From Miscanthus floridulus (lineage: Eukaryota; Streptophyta; Magnoliopsida; Poales; Poaceae), in the NCBI RefSeq assembly GCF_019320115.1, contig NC_089587.1, forward strand, positions 82,799,528-82,863,527: 64,000 nt of DNA, given 5' to 3'. The notes beneath the pieces were generated by a model, which saw only the letters and a list, made by a program, of their open reading frames with translations, was not told where the DNA came from and searched no databases. Positions 36,301-47,982 of the stretch are shown in pieces. The position numbers and the translations under genes were made by a program. Every line of letters starts with the position of its first letter. Positions within the stretch are counted from its first letter, which is position 1.

Positions 36301-37700
36301 GGCTGGCAAATTCCAAGGAGAAGGGGCATAGCTCCATTGCCCATTTGACAATGCGCCTGTTTGCATCCTTGTTGCTAATGATGTCTCACAGAGGGTACTC
36401 AGTCATGACCACCACACGATATCCGTCAAAGTAATGTTTCAACTTTTGGGATGTTATCAGTATGGCATAGATCAACTTCTGAATCTATGGGTACCTGGTC
36501 TTGGACTCATTGAGTACCTCACTGATGAAATAGATTGGTCATTGTACCTTGTAGATGTGGCCGGGCTCGTCGCGCTCGACCACCATGGCCGTGGAGACTA
36601 CTCGATTGGTAGCCACAATGTAAAGCAGGAGTATTTCATCTTCTCTAGGAGCAGTGAGGACCGGAGGTGATGTAAGGTATTGTTTTAGCTGTGTGAAGGC
36701 AGCGTCTGCTTCCTCCAACCACTCAAACTTTTCGGATGCTTTGAGCAGTTTAAAGAATGGTAATCCTTTTTCGCCTAATCTTGGTATGAAATGGCTGAGG
36801 GTGGCCATGCATCCGGTAAGCTTCTGAACATCCTTTACCTTTTTGGGTGGCTTTATGTCCAAGATAGCTTTGACTTTCTCCGGGTTAGGGCGTATGCCGT
36901 TGTGACTGACAATGTTGCCAAGTAGTATGCCAGAGGGAACACCGAAGATGCACTTTTTTGGGTTTAATTTCCACTGGAATGTGTTAAGGGCTGCAAAGGT
37001 GCGTTCCAGGTTGTCAACAAGGGTATGCGCTTCCTTGGTTTTAACAACTATATCATCAACATAAGCTTCGATGAGGTCGTCTTTTATCTCTTCTTTGAGG
37101 CAGGCCTGTATAGCGCATTGGTAGGTAGCCCCGGCGTTCTTGAGCCCAAACGACATGGTCATGTAGCAGTAGGCGCCGAAAGGCGTAATAAAAGATGTCT
37201 TGATCTGGTCGTCCTTTTTGAGAGTGATCTAGTGATAACCAGAGTAGCAATCGAGAAAGAAAAGCAGCTCGCAACCGACAGTTGAGTCTACGACCTCGTC
37301 TATGCGAGGTAAACCGAAGGGGTCCTTAGGGCAGTGTTTGTTGAGATCAGTGTAATCAATGCACATTCTCCATTCATTATTCTTTTTGCGTACAAGAACT
37401 GGGTTGGCTAACCACTCCGGGTGATACACTTCTTTGATAAATCCGGCTGCCAAAAGTCGTGTAACTTCTACCCTAATCGCCTCCTTTTTGTCGCGAGCGA
37501 ACCGTCGTAGCTTCTGCTTGATAGGTTTGGCCTTGCCGTTGACATTCAAGGAGTGCTCAATCAAGTTCCGAGGTACACCGGGCATGTCAGCAGGTTTCCA
37601 TGCAAACACATCTATGTTGCTCCTCAAGAACCTAACAAGCGCGTCTTCCTATTTGGGATCTAGGTTGGCCCCAATAAGGGCCATTTTGCTAGGATCGCGG
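36301..37700 (-). pseudogene. Reverse transcriptase of the middle gypsy element
   Basis: The N-terminal part (37229-37627) has VLVRKKNNEWRMCIDYTDLN and FFLDCYSGYH. A TAG at 37229-37231 follows, exactly where the motif has Gln (GYH-Q-I). The C-terminal part (36539-37162) starts TMSFGLKNAGATYQ and contains the catalytic AYVDDIVVKT and LNPKKCIFGV. Sequence down to 36300 is the connection region with a few stops. It is Tat-type, similar in layout to element 1 but a different family. Confidence 0.88.
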
Positions 37701-37708
37701 TCGACCAG

Positions 37709-38260
37709 CTAGATCACCTTGTGTTCCTTGGACTTGATGTTATTGCATGGAGCCTTGAGCTCTGGAATCTCTAGGTGGTCGGCGGAGGTCTTCTTGGCAT
37801 CGAGCATGGTCTTGGCCATGCGAATAGAGAGGTCGTGAGCCTCTGCTATTTTGAAGCTGTTGTCCTCGCAAGTATAAGCTACGTATACATTGCCCCTGAG
37901 GGTTAGAACTCCTTTCTTGGTAGGCATCTTGAGCACCAGATACTTGTAATGAGGTATGGCCATGAACTTGGTGAGCGACGGTCGACCAAGAATAGCATGA
38001 TAGGTGCCGTCGAAGTCAGCGACCATAAAGTTGACGTAGTCAGTGCGAAAGTGGTCCGGAGTCCCGAATTGCATAGGTAGCATGATCTACCCGAGAGGTG
38101 TAGAGCTCTATCCGGGGAGAACACCCTAGAACTATGCCTCGTATGGCTTGAGATCTGCCTGGGTTATCTTTAGGGTGGGCAGACTATTCTTGAACAGTAT
38201 ATCAATGGAGCTGCCGCCATCGATCAGCACTCTGTTGAACTGAACCTTGTTGATGCAAGG
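37709..38260 (-). pseudogene. Protease region of the middle gypsy element
   Basis: The retropepsin active site LIDGGSSIDIL is encoded at about 38197-38230 (D-G-G-S-S, the usual Tat form), so this site is intact. The following frame (37709-38083) has YHAILGRPSLTKFMAIPHYK and the KMPTKKGVLTLRG word that ends the protease of Tat-type elements. A stop or frame change lies between the two parts near 38090-38130. Confidence 0.8.
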
Positions 38261-38283
38261 ATTGAGGACCAGGGGAAAACGTC

Positions 38284-41140
38284 CTAGCTTAGGTTTGCGG
38301 CCCATTGGTCCTTTCTACTGAAGGAGATCTCATGGTGAGACCATGGAGGGAGCCACGGATCGGCAAGGAGGTTGTCGGTGTTGGTCACGTTCAAGCAAGC
38401 GTGAGTGAGCAGCTTGCGTTTGCGTTTGGTCTCGATGGACACTTTGCCTCCGATAATGGTGTGCACGCGATCGGTTGGCTTGACGTACTTGTGATGGGGA
38501 TCTACGTCTTCATCGTTGTTGTCCTCGTTGCGCTGTTCCCCTATGTCATTAGGCTTGTCGGATGTATCTAGAGCCTGTTGACGCGTGTAGATAGATTTGG
38601 GAACGTGGCAATTCTCCATAGTATGGTTTGACTTGGGGTGGAGCTGGTAGGGCCCTTTCAATGCCTTGGCGTAGTCATCTTCGTAGTTACGACGTCTGCC
38701 ACCTTTTTTAACGGTATTGACCTCACCGTCGTCTTCCCGAGCACGCTTGCCCCTGTAATCGTCATGGCGGTTACACCACTGATTACGTTGGTCACGGTGG
38801 TCGCGGGAGTCATTGCGCTAGTTGCGGTGGTCAAAATTGTCGTTCTGACCACGGTTGCTGCGGTAGTCATCATGGTGTGGGGGTGGTCGGAGCATGGAAC
38901 CCTTGCTGCTTCTTCAATAATTATCTTTTTAGCGTCGTCGGTGTCCGCATATTTCTTAGCGGTGGCTAGGAGCGCTGTGACCGATTTAGGTCTCTTGCGG
39001 AGGAGCTTGTCCCTTAGGGCATCATGGAAGCGGAGGCCAGTAATGAAAGCCTCGATTGCCTCGTTGTCGAAGATTGATGGGACTTTGATGCGCATCTCCG
39101 AGAAACGTTGGACGTACTCGTGCAGTGGCTCATCTTTTCGATCTCGAATTCGTTGCAGATCATATTTGTTGTTGGGTTGTTCGCAAGTAGCAATGAAGTT
39201 CTCAATGAAGGCTTGCTTGAGCTCTTGCCAAGAATCAAAATAGTTCACTGGCAAGCTGACTAGCCATTGGTGACCTGCATGGCCAACAGCGACTGGGAAG
39301 TAGTTAGACATGACGTGCTCGTCAGCCATGGCTGATCTATATGTAGTTTCATAGAGCATGACCCATAATTTGGGGTTTTCCTTGTCGTCGTATTTCTGAA
39401 GTTTCTCGAGCTTGAAGTTTTTGGGCCATATGACTTGGCGAAGGTGCGGAGTAAACTGTTTCAGACCCGGCGAGCCATGGGCAGTGTCATATTCCATACG
39501 GCGATAACTTTCATGGGATGCTCGATCATTGGCTCTCTGGTTGATGTGATCGCGCAGATCGCGTTCCTCAAGGTAGCGGCGGAGATCATTATTACCATCA
39601 CGGCGATCCCGGTTGCCATCCTAATTAACCCTGCGACCACGACGATTATCGCGGTTATCTCGGCGGTTGTCATCCCAAACGTCGCGGCGGTTGTCATCCC
39701 GACGGCGATTGTCATCCCGACCACCATCATGACCACCATTTCTGCCTTGATGATTGTCTGATGGGTCGTTGTTGCACGAGCCACATTGGTTGAGGGGCTG
39801 TGAGCAACTTGAGTATTGGCGGTTGTGGCTTGATTCGACTAAAACGGATGGAGCCCGGGCTTGATTCACCATCTCTGCGGTCTAAGCCATAGCTGCCGTC
39901 AGATAAGCTTGTATATCATCGCGAACTACCTGGGTTTCAGGGGTGTTGGGTAGCCGTTGCATTGTCGCCATGGCGACGGCTACGTTGGCACTTAGAGTCT
40001 TGAAGACCTATTTGTCCCCCACCTAGTCAAAAGCATTATTGAGGTCACGTGGCTAGACCCTTATGCGTCGTGCCTCTTCTTCTGCTTCAGCTTCGATTTG
40101 TCGGTGATTAAACCAGTCAATATTGTGTGCCTCGTGTGCAATCCTCTCTTGTTCTGTTTCACCAACTGCTAGCGGTTTGTCATTGCTGACAACATTGATC
40201 AAACCCCCTCGTCTTGGTGGGAAAGACGGGAATTGCGGGAACCCTAGGGCATGGTCTGGTATATCCAGATCGTATTCGACGCCTTCATCGTCGTGATGCT
40301 GGAGCTTGGTGTGGATGGAGGCATTAGATGTGATGCCAGACAAGGAGCTGGAGTCAGCCTCTTGGACCGTGTGGACGGATCCTTCTTGACAATCCTCAAT
40401 CTGGATCATGTTGATGAAGTCGCTTGGCCTCGACCGAGGCTGATGTACAAAACATAGATCTGAGCAGCATTGTATGTTGTACGTGTAGTTAGAGGCAGCA
40501 TTTCATAGGCCATAGGGCTAGGCCTGGTAGTTATCCGTCGAGGCTTCGTACTCGAAGAACCGAAGACCCGTCGCGGAGGCTGGCTAGCGATGAGCGGAGC
40601 GCCCTTCAGGAGTAGATATGACCATGAGATCTGTACCAAGTCATGCAGGATGACTGGCCTGAGCTGGTCGGATAGATCTATTGTGGGGAGCGGTTACCTG
40701 CTCATTAGGTTGACTTTGAATTGTACTTACTAGAGCTAGGGTTTCAACGAGTTTAGTGTCGACCCGATCGATGGAGTCGAGCAGGTCGGTGTTGTCGATC
40801 TGCTTTCCTTTATAGTGGGGAAGCGGACGACGGGTTCTCGGCATGGCTGAAGATGATGCAGGCGTGGTCAGAGCCAGATGTACCATGGTCGGAGTCAGAT
40901 CCATTGTGGTTGGAGCTATATCCACCGTGGTCGGAGTCGTGTCCACCATGGTCGGAGCCGTGTCCACCGTGGTCGGAGCCGTAGCCGATGCAGGTGGAGC
41001 AGCGGTCGACGCAGATTGAATCCGTGCTTCCTCCATGGTCATGGCGATGAAGTCATCGGAGCTGGTGGTCCAGGTGATCTAGCCAATGGTGAACGTGAGG
41101 CCGTTCGGTATAGCCACGGAGCCGGAGATGAGGACCATCT
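38284..41140 (-). pseudogene. Gag of the middle gypsy element
   Basis: The likely start is MVLISGSVAIPNG near 41140, shortly after the primer site, followed by a stop (TAG near 41080) and then MTMEEARIQ at 41042. A run of about ten-residue repeats of the type TPTTVDTAPTMVD lies at 40870-41000. An Arg/Asp/Asn-rich stretch lies at 39620-39870. The Retrotrans_gag core is at 38940-39430 (YETTYRSAMADEHVMSNYF, DSWQELKQAFIENFIATC, DEPLHEYVQRFSEMR). The frame breaks several times, so this is a relic of capsid protein. Confidence 0.8.
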
Positions 41141-41165
41141 TGTTTGCTTGGAGAGCAGTACGCAC

Positions 41166-41186
41166 ACCCCCTACCTGGCGTGCCAT
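41166..41186 (-). other. Primer binding site of the middle gypsy element
   Basis: Next to the 5' LTR the minus strand reads ATGGCACGCCAGGTAGGGGG, a form of the TGGCGCGCCAGGTAGGGG primer site common in grass gypsy elements. Confidence 0.8.
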
Positions 41187-41657
41187 TGTCGACGAAATAT
41201 GGTCGGTAGTCTACCTAGGGATATGCCCAAGCTAGTAGATTGTCGGCAGATAGATGCGCAAGCCACAAATAAGATGGTGACGCAAGACAGACACGAGGTT
41301 TTATCTAGGTTTGGCCACCAAAAAGGCATAATACCTACGTCCTATGTCTGATTGTATTGTTGTATGTCAATGAGAGATGTTTTTTAGAGGGGTCCCCTGC
41401 TCGCCTTATATAGTCTGGGGGATAGGGTTATAGATCTAGAAACTAATCCTAGTCAGTTACAATTGCCATAGGTGACCAGATAAGGATTCCTATTCTAACC
41501 GACCAAGATCTTGCTTGATCGTCAAATCTATCTTGACTCCTTGCGTGGGACTCTGAATAGGTTGGCCGGGCCACGCATCGTCTTTTGGTGGACTGGACCC
41601 ACTAATCTGGGCCGGCCTAATCTTAGCCGTAAGGGTATAGGGGTTAATGCCCCCACA
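41187..41657 (-). repeat. 5' LTR of the middle gypsy element
   Basis: It is 471 bp, tgtcgacgaaat to gcccccaca, followed by the target duplication ctaag. A minus-strand CTATATAAGG (about 41405-41413) is a probable TATA box. Most differences from the other LTR are C/T or G/A transitions. Confidence 0.93.
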
Positions 41658-41754
41658 CTAAGGATCTTTCCTCACAATTTACTACTACCTTGTTTCGCCA
41701 TCCAACTTCATGGGATCTCTAATCACATAGAATAGGTTACCACTATAGTAAATT

Positions 41755-43690
41755 TTAAGTGGGTCTCAAACCCATCTCTCTCGATGCATTTTCTATCACA
41801 TTGCGTGACAGACCCTTAGTGAATTGATCTGCTAGATTATTAGACATGTGAACATAGTCCAACGCTATTACTTTGGAGTTTCTCAATTTTCTGATAGATT
41901 TTAGTCGTCTCTTAACATGCCTTGTAGACCTCATATTATACTTAGAACTATTAACCTTCATAATCGTAGTCTTGTTATCACAGTTCATAGAAATAGCCGA
42001 TATGGGTTTTTCAACAACCGGTAAATCCATAAGGAGATTATGAAGCCATTCGGCCTCAGAGCCAGCAGTGTCTAATGTTGTGAGTTCTGCTTCTATTGTA
42101 GACTTTGTTAAGATAGTCTGCTTGCAAGACTTCTAGGAAACAGCACCAACTCCAAGCGAGAACACATATCCACCTGTGGCATAAAGCTCATCAGCATCAG
42201 AGATCTAGTTGGCATCACAATAGCCTTCCAACACCTTTGGGTGTCTGGTATAATGAATACCATAGCTCATAGTGCCATTTAGATAGCGCATCACTCTCTC
42301 AAGAGCACGCTAGTGATCATCTATCGGGTTTGACACAAACCGGCTCAGCTTGCACATAGCAAATGAGATGTCAGCCCTTGTTGCACTAGCAAGATACATG
42401 AGCGAACTAATGATCTGGGAATATCTCAACTGATCCCTTACTATTCTTCGATTTTTTCTCAATAGCACACTCGGGTCATAAGGTGTAGGAGTAGGTGCAC
42501 AGTCACTAAACCCAAAGCGACTCAGCACCTTTTCCATATAGTGGGATTGTAACAGAGTTATCCCACCATCACCTTCCCTCAGAAGCTTGATATTAAGAAT
42601 AACATCAGCCTCTTCTAAATTTTTCATCTCAAAATTTTTAGATAAAAATTCCTTCACCTCCTCGATCACTTTGAGGCTGGATCCAAAGATCAGTATGTCA
42701 TCAACATATAAGCACAAAATGACTCCTTCACCCCCACCATACCGATAGTACACACATTTGTCAACTTCATTCATAACAAAAGTCAACATATATTAAAGTT
42801 CTATCAAACTTCTCATGCCACTGCTTAGGAGCTTGTTTTAGGCATATAATGACTTTAATAATTTACACACCTTGCCTTCTTGACCATTTGCTACAAATCC
42901 ATCTGGCTGATCCATATAGATCTTCTCCTCTAACTCTTTGTTTAAGAAAGTTGTCTTAATATCCATTTGATGAACGATAAGACCATAAGAGGCTGTCAGG
43001 GAAAGCAAAACTCGAATTGTGGTCAATCGGGCAACCGGTGAATAAGTATCAAAGAAATCATTCCCTTCCTTTTGAGTATAACCCTTGGTCACAAGCCTTG
43101 CCTTGTACCTCTCGATAGTACCATCCGGCCTAAGCTTTTTCTTAAACACCCATTTACACCCTATAGGCTTACACTCATAGGGATGATCAACTATTTCCCA
43201 AGTTCCATTAGACATAACAAAATCCATCTCACTCCGTACTGCTTCTTTCCATAAGTCAGCATCAGGAGAGGAATATGCCTCTTCAATGATCATTGGTGTA
43301 TCATCCACAAGGTACACAATATAGTCATCACCAAAAGACTTTGCAGTCCTCTGTCTCTTACTCTTTCTAGTGACTATAGTGTCATCCTCCTTAGGATTTT
43401 GCATATAGGGTTCCTCAATTTGTTCTATCGGAGTAAAATTTTTATGCTCATGAAGAATTATAAATTCATGACCAGTCATGTTAGGTGCATTTTTCATGGA
43501 AAATTCATTCTCAAAAAATATAGTGTATCTAGATTCCATGATTGTATCAACAGCCATCTTAGGAACACTATAATTTATAATTAAAAATCTATAACCCACG
43601 TTGTGAATAGCATAACCAAGAAAAACACAATCAATAGTCTTTGGTCCAAGATTTCGCTTTTTGTTTATTGGCATATTCACTTTTGCCAAA
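41755..43690 (-). pseudogene. Copia reverse transcriptase and RNase H
   Basis: Right part (42838-43689): the end of integrase linker, then RT with WVFKKKLRPDGTIERYKARL, DTYSPVARLTTIR and MDIKTTFLNKELEEKIYM. Next, 42310-42789 has the catalytic CLYVDDILIFGSS. RNase H covers 41755-42310 and ends LADQFTKGLSRNVIENASR. Stops at 42310-42312, 42205-42207 and 42133-42135 are all TAG at Trp codons preceded by C (H-W-RALER, AN-W-ISD, S-W-KSCK). A break near 42800 splits RT. The order integrase then RT confirms Ty1/copia. Confidence 0.92.
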
Positions 43691-43734
43691 CAACCCCAAG
43701 TTCGTAGGTAATAGAGATTTAATCTCTTCTTCTC

Positions 43735-44330
43735 TCATTCCTCGAATGGTGTAATTTCTTTGTTCTTTATGGGCACTCTATTCAGAACATGACACACTAT
43801 CAATATAGCCTCACCCCACCATTCCTTAGATAGTCCCACAGTCTCTAACATGGCATTAACCAAATCAGTTAAAGTGTGGTTCTTTCTCTCTGCAATTCCA
43901 TTGGACTGTGGTGAGTATGGTGGCGTCCTCTCATGAATAATTCCATGCACCGCACAAAACTCAGAAAATTAATTTGAGAAATATTCTCCCCCATGATCGG
44001 AACGCAAATGCTTGATTTTCTTCTCAAGTTGATTTTCTACCTCAGCTTTATAGACTTTAAAATAATGCAACGCTTCATCTTCAGTTTTCAATAAATACAC
44101 GTAGCAAAATCTAGTACAATCATCTATAAATGTCATAAAGTATCGTCTACCGCCTTTAGTCAATTTGCCATTCATTTCACATAAATCAGAATGAACGAGT
44201 TCTAATGGTGCCAAGTTCCTCGCCTCAGCAGCCTTGTGAGGCTTGCGCGGTTGCTTCGATTGCACACACACCTGTCACTTAGAATCTTTGACTAAGTTAA
44301 ATTTCGGGATTAAATTCAGATTTGTCAGCC
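43735..44330 (-). pseudogene. Copia integrase
   Basis: The zinc-binding part lies near 44260-44400 (WHSRLCHINF, then QVCVQSKQ). The core has the first Asp in LELVHSDLCEMNG, the second in HLRSDHGGEYFSN (usual RSDRGGEY) and Glu in NGIAERKNHTL. A TAA near 43966 interrupts EYFSN and FSEFC, the one TAA I could place among these elements. The three catalytic acidic residues remain. Confidence 0.9.
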
Positions 44331-44361
44331 GTGTGAGACAACCAAAATTAATGTGACAAAG

Positions 44362-44860
44362 TCATGAATGCCATATATTCGACTCATCTGAAATATTAAC
44401 ATTGTTCACTACTTTATTACACACATCATCAAGCAAAGATAAGCGGGATAAGTCTCCGTAATCATAACCTTTTCCAACAAATGTTCCATGTCTCGACACA
44501 ACACACTTATTGGACTCAAGTACAATTTTAAAGCCATTACGAAACATCTGAGAACCGCTAACAAAATTCTTCTTGATAGAGGGGACATGTTGCACGTTCT
44601 TTAATAGCACCGTCTTTTCTGAAATAAACTTCAGAACGACTGTACTAGCACTAAGAACACGCGCATGCGAATAGTTTCCTATCAGCAAGGCTCCAATCCT
44701 GTTGGTCTGATAGGAAGTAAACAAAGAAACATCAGCACACATATGAATATTAACACCGCTGTCCGTCCACCACTCAGGTGAAAGATAAACTGAAAGAACA
44801 AAAGGTAAAGAATTACCATACCCAGATGTTCCTCCTCTAGTCTCGCTAATTACCACGTTT
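44362..44860 (-). pseudogene. Copia protease and pre-integrase
   Basis: The active site is WWTDSGVNIHMC, where the family usually has DTGA or DSGA. Downstream are LSASTVVLKFISEKTVLLKN and the QHVPSIKKNFVSGSQM word, then SRLSLLDD and the pre-integrase start NIWHS. It lies between the gag zinc knuckle and integrase on the minus strand. Confidence 0.88.
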
Positions 44861-45680
44861 GCTGATTTCTTTTCTTGCTTATATTTGCGGTCTGGACACG
44901 CACTTGTCTAATACTCATCACTCCCGCATACAAAACAACCTCCACCTTTTTTGTTGTTTTTTTCTTAAACTGTGCAGTTTGCTTAGGCTTTGCATTGCTG
45001 TTCTCTTACATGTTCTTCTTTTTATTACGAGATGTAAATAAGTTTTTCTTCTACACCATATTGACAGCGAAAGACTCAACTCTTTTTCCACGATTGTCTT
45101 TTGCTCTTGCCCTCTCCTCAACATCAAGAGATCCAATAAGCTCAGCCACGCTAAACTCTTGTCTTTTGTATTTTAGAGAAGTAGCAAAATCTCTCCAAGA
45201 AGGTGGTAGCATAGCGATTATCCCGCCGGCCCCAAACTTATCGGGCAACAAACATGGGAAATGTTCTAGTTCCTTTGCTAGCGCCTGTATCTCATGAGCC
45301 TGTTCGACTACAGAACGGTTTTCAACTATTTTATAGTCATACAGCTGCTCTATAAGGTACAGCTCACTATCAGCATCAGAAACTCTAAACTTTGCCTCAA
45401 GGGCATCCCATAACTCTTTGCCTGATGTGCAAGATATGTAGTTTTTCTCATACTTAGGATAAAGTGCACTAATCACGGCGCCTCGAAACAGGTTATCGGC
45501 AGCCAAGAACTTTTGCTCCTCCTCAGGAGTAAACTATTCAGGCTTCCTCCATGTGGCGTAATAGTAGTTCATCGCAGTTAACCACAATACCATCTTGGCA
45601 CGTCATATCATAAAATTCTTGCCATCAAAATTATTTGGTTTCAAAGCAGCAGCAAAACCACTAACAGAAAAATACCTAAG
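44861..45680 (-). pseudogene. Copia gag
   Basis: The N-terminal word ALKPNNFDGKNFMI begins only about 40 bp from the LTR. The core (45051-45506) reads LFRGAVISALYPKYEKNYIS and ELWDALEAKF, then LIEQLYDYKIVENRSV. The zinc knuckle near 44900-44945 (CFVCGSDEY-stop-TSAC) has lost its His (to Tyr) and carries a TAG. No ATG is obvious between LTR and core. Confidence 0.85.
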
Positions 45681-45695
45681 ATTAGGTTTTTAGAT

Positions 45696-46619
45696 TGTTA
45701 AAAATTTAGGCATTTTCATCATCAATTTAATCCAGAAATATAACATCAGCAGGTTCATGACGGTATATATGTGCATATGTATATCTCTAATGAACACTAC
45801 AGCATGCAGACATGACATACAGATTGATACAGTAAGAACGTAAAATACAGTAATTACAGAGATTAGATTGTACCTAGCGGAAGGTCCCATACCGAGGGCA
45901 TCGGAGGCTCCATTCGCACTAGTCGATATAATGCGTTGCTCAAAGTCGTGGACCGCAGTCGATGCAGGAAGATGTTCGCAGTGCAGTCCCACGAACGATC
46001 ACCGGGAAGAAGACGCATTGCTGTTCCACAAGCAATCACCGGAAAGAAGACGGGTTCCGAGAGCGATCACCACCAGGAAGAAGACGTTCGTGGACGAGCG
46101 GTCGCGGATCGCTCTCCAAAAACCTAATCGCCGCTCACCCCGTGCAAGGTTCTCAGGCGAACGAGGGTTCCGGATGCAACTGCTCTCCCGCTACTCCATG
46201 CGCGCAGAGGTACGGGACGGGGAAGCCAGAGAGCTGCTGAGATGTGGTTTCTCTCGAGAGCGGTTGTCTGAATAGACGGAAAGCAAAAGGGACGGTAACT
46301 GGCGTAATCAGTTCGCCTCCACCATCAAAGAGAGAAAACTCTCATAATTATGTGGATTAAGTGGCAAAAGACTGGCCACGCCCGCTCGCTCGCCGCCCGC
46401 CATGGCCCGGCCGTCGGCGGCTGTGCGCGCGTGTGGCACCCATTTGTCCTTTTCTCAGCTTCTCAATTAAGATAGATAATTTCCAACCATATAAGCTGAG
46501 TAAACGTTCAGTCAAAATCCCATACGGTATTAAAACATATAACGCTTAATATTATGTACCATAGAATTTTATTTGATTTATTAAATATTATATGGACCAA
46601 GCCCATAATATATCCAACA
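45696..46619 (-). repeat. 5' LTR of the copia element
   Basis: It starts tgttaaaaatttaggc and ends atatatccaaca, matching 11813-12877. Relative to that LTR it lacks about 100 bp near 46270. The expected tRNA-Met primer site is not present next to it: the minus strand continues atctaaaaacctaatc. Confidence 0.9.
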
Positions 46620-46872
46620 TAACGCGATACGGAGTCCGATTCTAAAACGTATTGGATCACGTATGTGACTAGACATAAGCCATATGTGACTAGACTCATA
46701 CGGTATTAAAACATACAACGCTTAATATTACGTACCATAGAATTTTATTTGATTTATTAAATATTATATGGACCAAACCCATAATATATCCAACATAGCG
46801 CGATACGGAGTCCGATTCTAAAACGTATTAGATCACGTATGTGACTAGACTCATAAGCCACATGTGTCTCTA
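46521..46872. repeat. Tandem duplication of 176 bp across the copia right end
   Basis: Units 46521-46696 and 46697-46872 each contain the last 99 bp of the copia LTR plus flanking DNA (cgcgatacggagtccgattc). The second unit keeps the target duplication tagcg at 46796-46800; the first has taacg. Because it contains the element-flank junction, it arose after the copia insertion. Confidence 0.92.
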
Positions 46873-47618
46873 CTCTTTTCCGATCCCAATACGTTGTCAC
46901 ATAAAAAAAACTCTAGAGTTTCTTTTTACAACACCAAAAAAAAATCTAGAGTTACCCGTTATCGACGTCCCTCAAGAGGCCTTTTTCTTTATCCGTCGTT
47001 TTTGCCTTTTTTTCCCACCGGACATGGCATCCGTTTCGGCTCCTGTTTTTATGTACGTCCGTTTTTATTTCCTTTTTTTTGTTTATCTTCCTTTTTTTTC
47101 TTCGGTCATCAGACCCATTTCCGTTTCCTGTTTTCATGTACATCCGTTTTTTGTTTCTTTTTTTTTATCTTCTTTTTTTCCGTTCGTCCGCATAGGATGC
47201 TTTTCCTTTTTATTTTTTTTATCTTTTCATCTGTTAGCAACTTCAAAGTACTCCTCTCTTTTTCTGTCTTTTTTTGTGTTTCTTATAAATACTATATATC
47301 TATATCTATTATCTATTTCTTTATACTTACATGAAACCGAACAGCGGTGCTCAGAGGAGATCTACACACGCAAGATACGCGCACGCGGCGAAGACGGTGA
47401 TCAGGTGGGCTGTGCCGAGAAGCTAGCAATGGCAGCCCATGCCATCTTGAGGTAGAAACATATGGTTACCGCGCCGCATGTATGTGCGCCGGCACCCTCG
47501 TGCTCACCGTTTTGGCACACCACACCATCATGACCTATCGAGAAGACCCGACGTCTCTGCATCAATGACACGGCGGCTGCGTTGACGACTGCATCATGGC
47601 CGGGATTTGTAAGCACGC
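46873..47618. other. Pyrimidine-rich tract and unassigned sequence
   Basis: Positions 46980-47330 are T/C-rich, with an imperfect duplication of about 105 bp (gtttttatgtacgtccgttt near 47042 and ttttcatgtacatccgtttt near 47132). The long Phe-rich open frame over it is not a gene. 47340-47618 has mixed composition with no gene I can support. Confidence 0.6.
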
Positions 47619-47742
47619 CCCGGCCTCGACGTATGCATCCTCGACACGGCCACGTCGACAACTAAGGCCCCGTTTGGCACCCCGGCCTCGACGTATGCAT
47701 CCTCGACACGGCCACGTCGACAACTAAGGCCCCGTTTGGCAC
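47619..47742. repeat. Perfect tandem duplication, 62 bp, across a MITE left end
   Basis: Copies 47619-47680 and 47681-47742 are identical. Each contains flanking DNA, the taa target site and the first 15 bases of the MITE that continues from the second copy. Confidence 0.95.
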
Positions 47743-47979
47743 GGCTTCTGTCGACTCCGGGTTATCTGACATTTGGCACTGTAGCAATACTGTAGCACGC
47801 AACTGGTTTCCTCCCTCCCTTTCCCCTCTCACTGACCGGCGTTTTTTCTGGTTTGTCCCCGCACGCTACAGTATGTGCGCTACAGTGACACAGAAAAGGT
47901 GGAGAGATCAAATCGGTTTTGTACTACAGTGCCAATGTCAGATAAGCCAGAGCCGGCAGAAGCCGTGCCAAACGGGGCC
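47728..47979. mobile_element. Tourist-like MITE (252 bp)
   Basis: The inverted ends are ggccccgtttggcacggctt and its complement at the right, extending inward through cagataa-type words. A taa target duplication is at 47725-47727 and 47980-47982, as in PIF/Harbinger elements. No coding capacity. Confidence 0.88.
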
Positions 47980-47982
47980 TAA

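Larger units (their letters stand above)
13325..41657 (-). mobile_element. Ty3/gypsy Tat-type element inserted in copia
   Basis: LTRs of 470 and 471 bp (13325-13794 and 41187-41657) enclose a minus-strand gag-protease-RT-RNase H-integrase series. The target duplication is ctaag at 13320-13324 and 41658-41662, inside the copia 3' region. Pol is split by a Tekay-type element at 20359-35642. A plus-strand antisense gene (15341-18433) and tandem repeats (14050-14835) lie between integrase and the 3' LTR, as in Tat-type elements. LTR divergence is about 6-7% over the first 300 bp. Confidence 0.93.
11813..46795 (-). mobile_element. Ty1/copia element, host of the nested insertions
   Basis: Its LTRs are at 11813-12877 (3' LTR) and 45696-46619 (5' LTR), both of the form TGTTR...CCAACA on the plus strand. 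The minus strand between them carries gag, protease, integrase, RT and RNase H in copia order. A 5-bp target duplication tagcg is at 11808-11812 and 46796-46800; a nearby tandem duplication has altered the inner copy to taacg at 46620. It is interrupted by a gypsy element at 13325-41657. The LTRs differ by about 9% over the first 200 bp plus large indels, so it is the oldest of the nest. Confidence 0.9.

Noticed and set aside
46841..47455. 204-codon plus-strand open frame
   Set aside because: Same reason: a pyrimidine-rich tract with an internal duplication and no recognisable protein.
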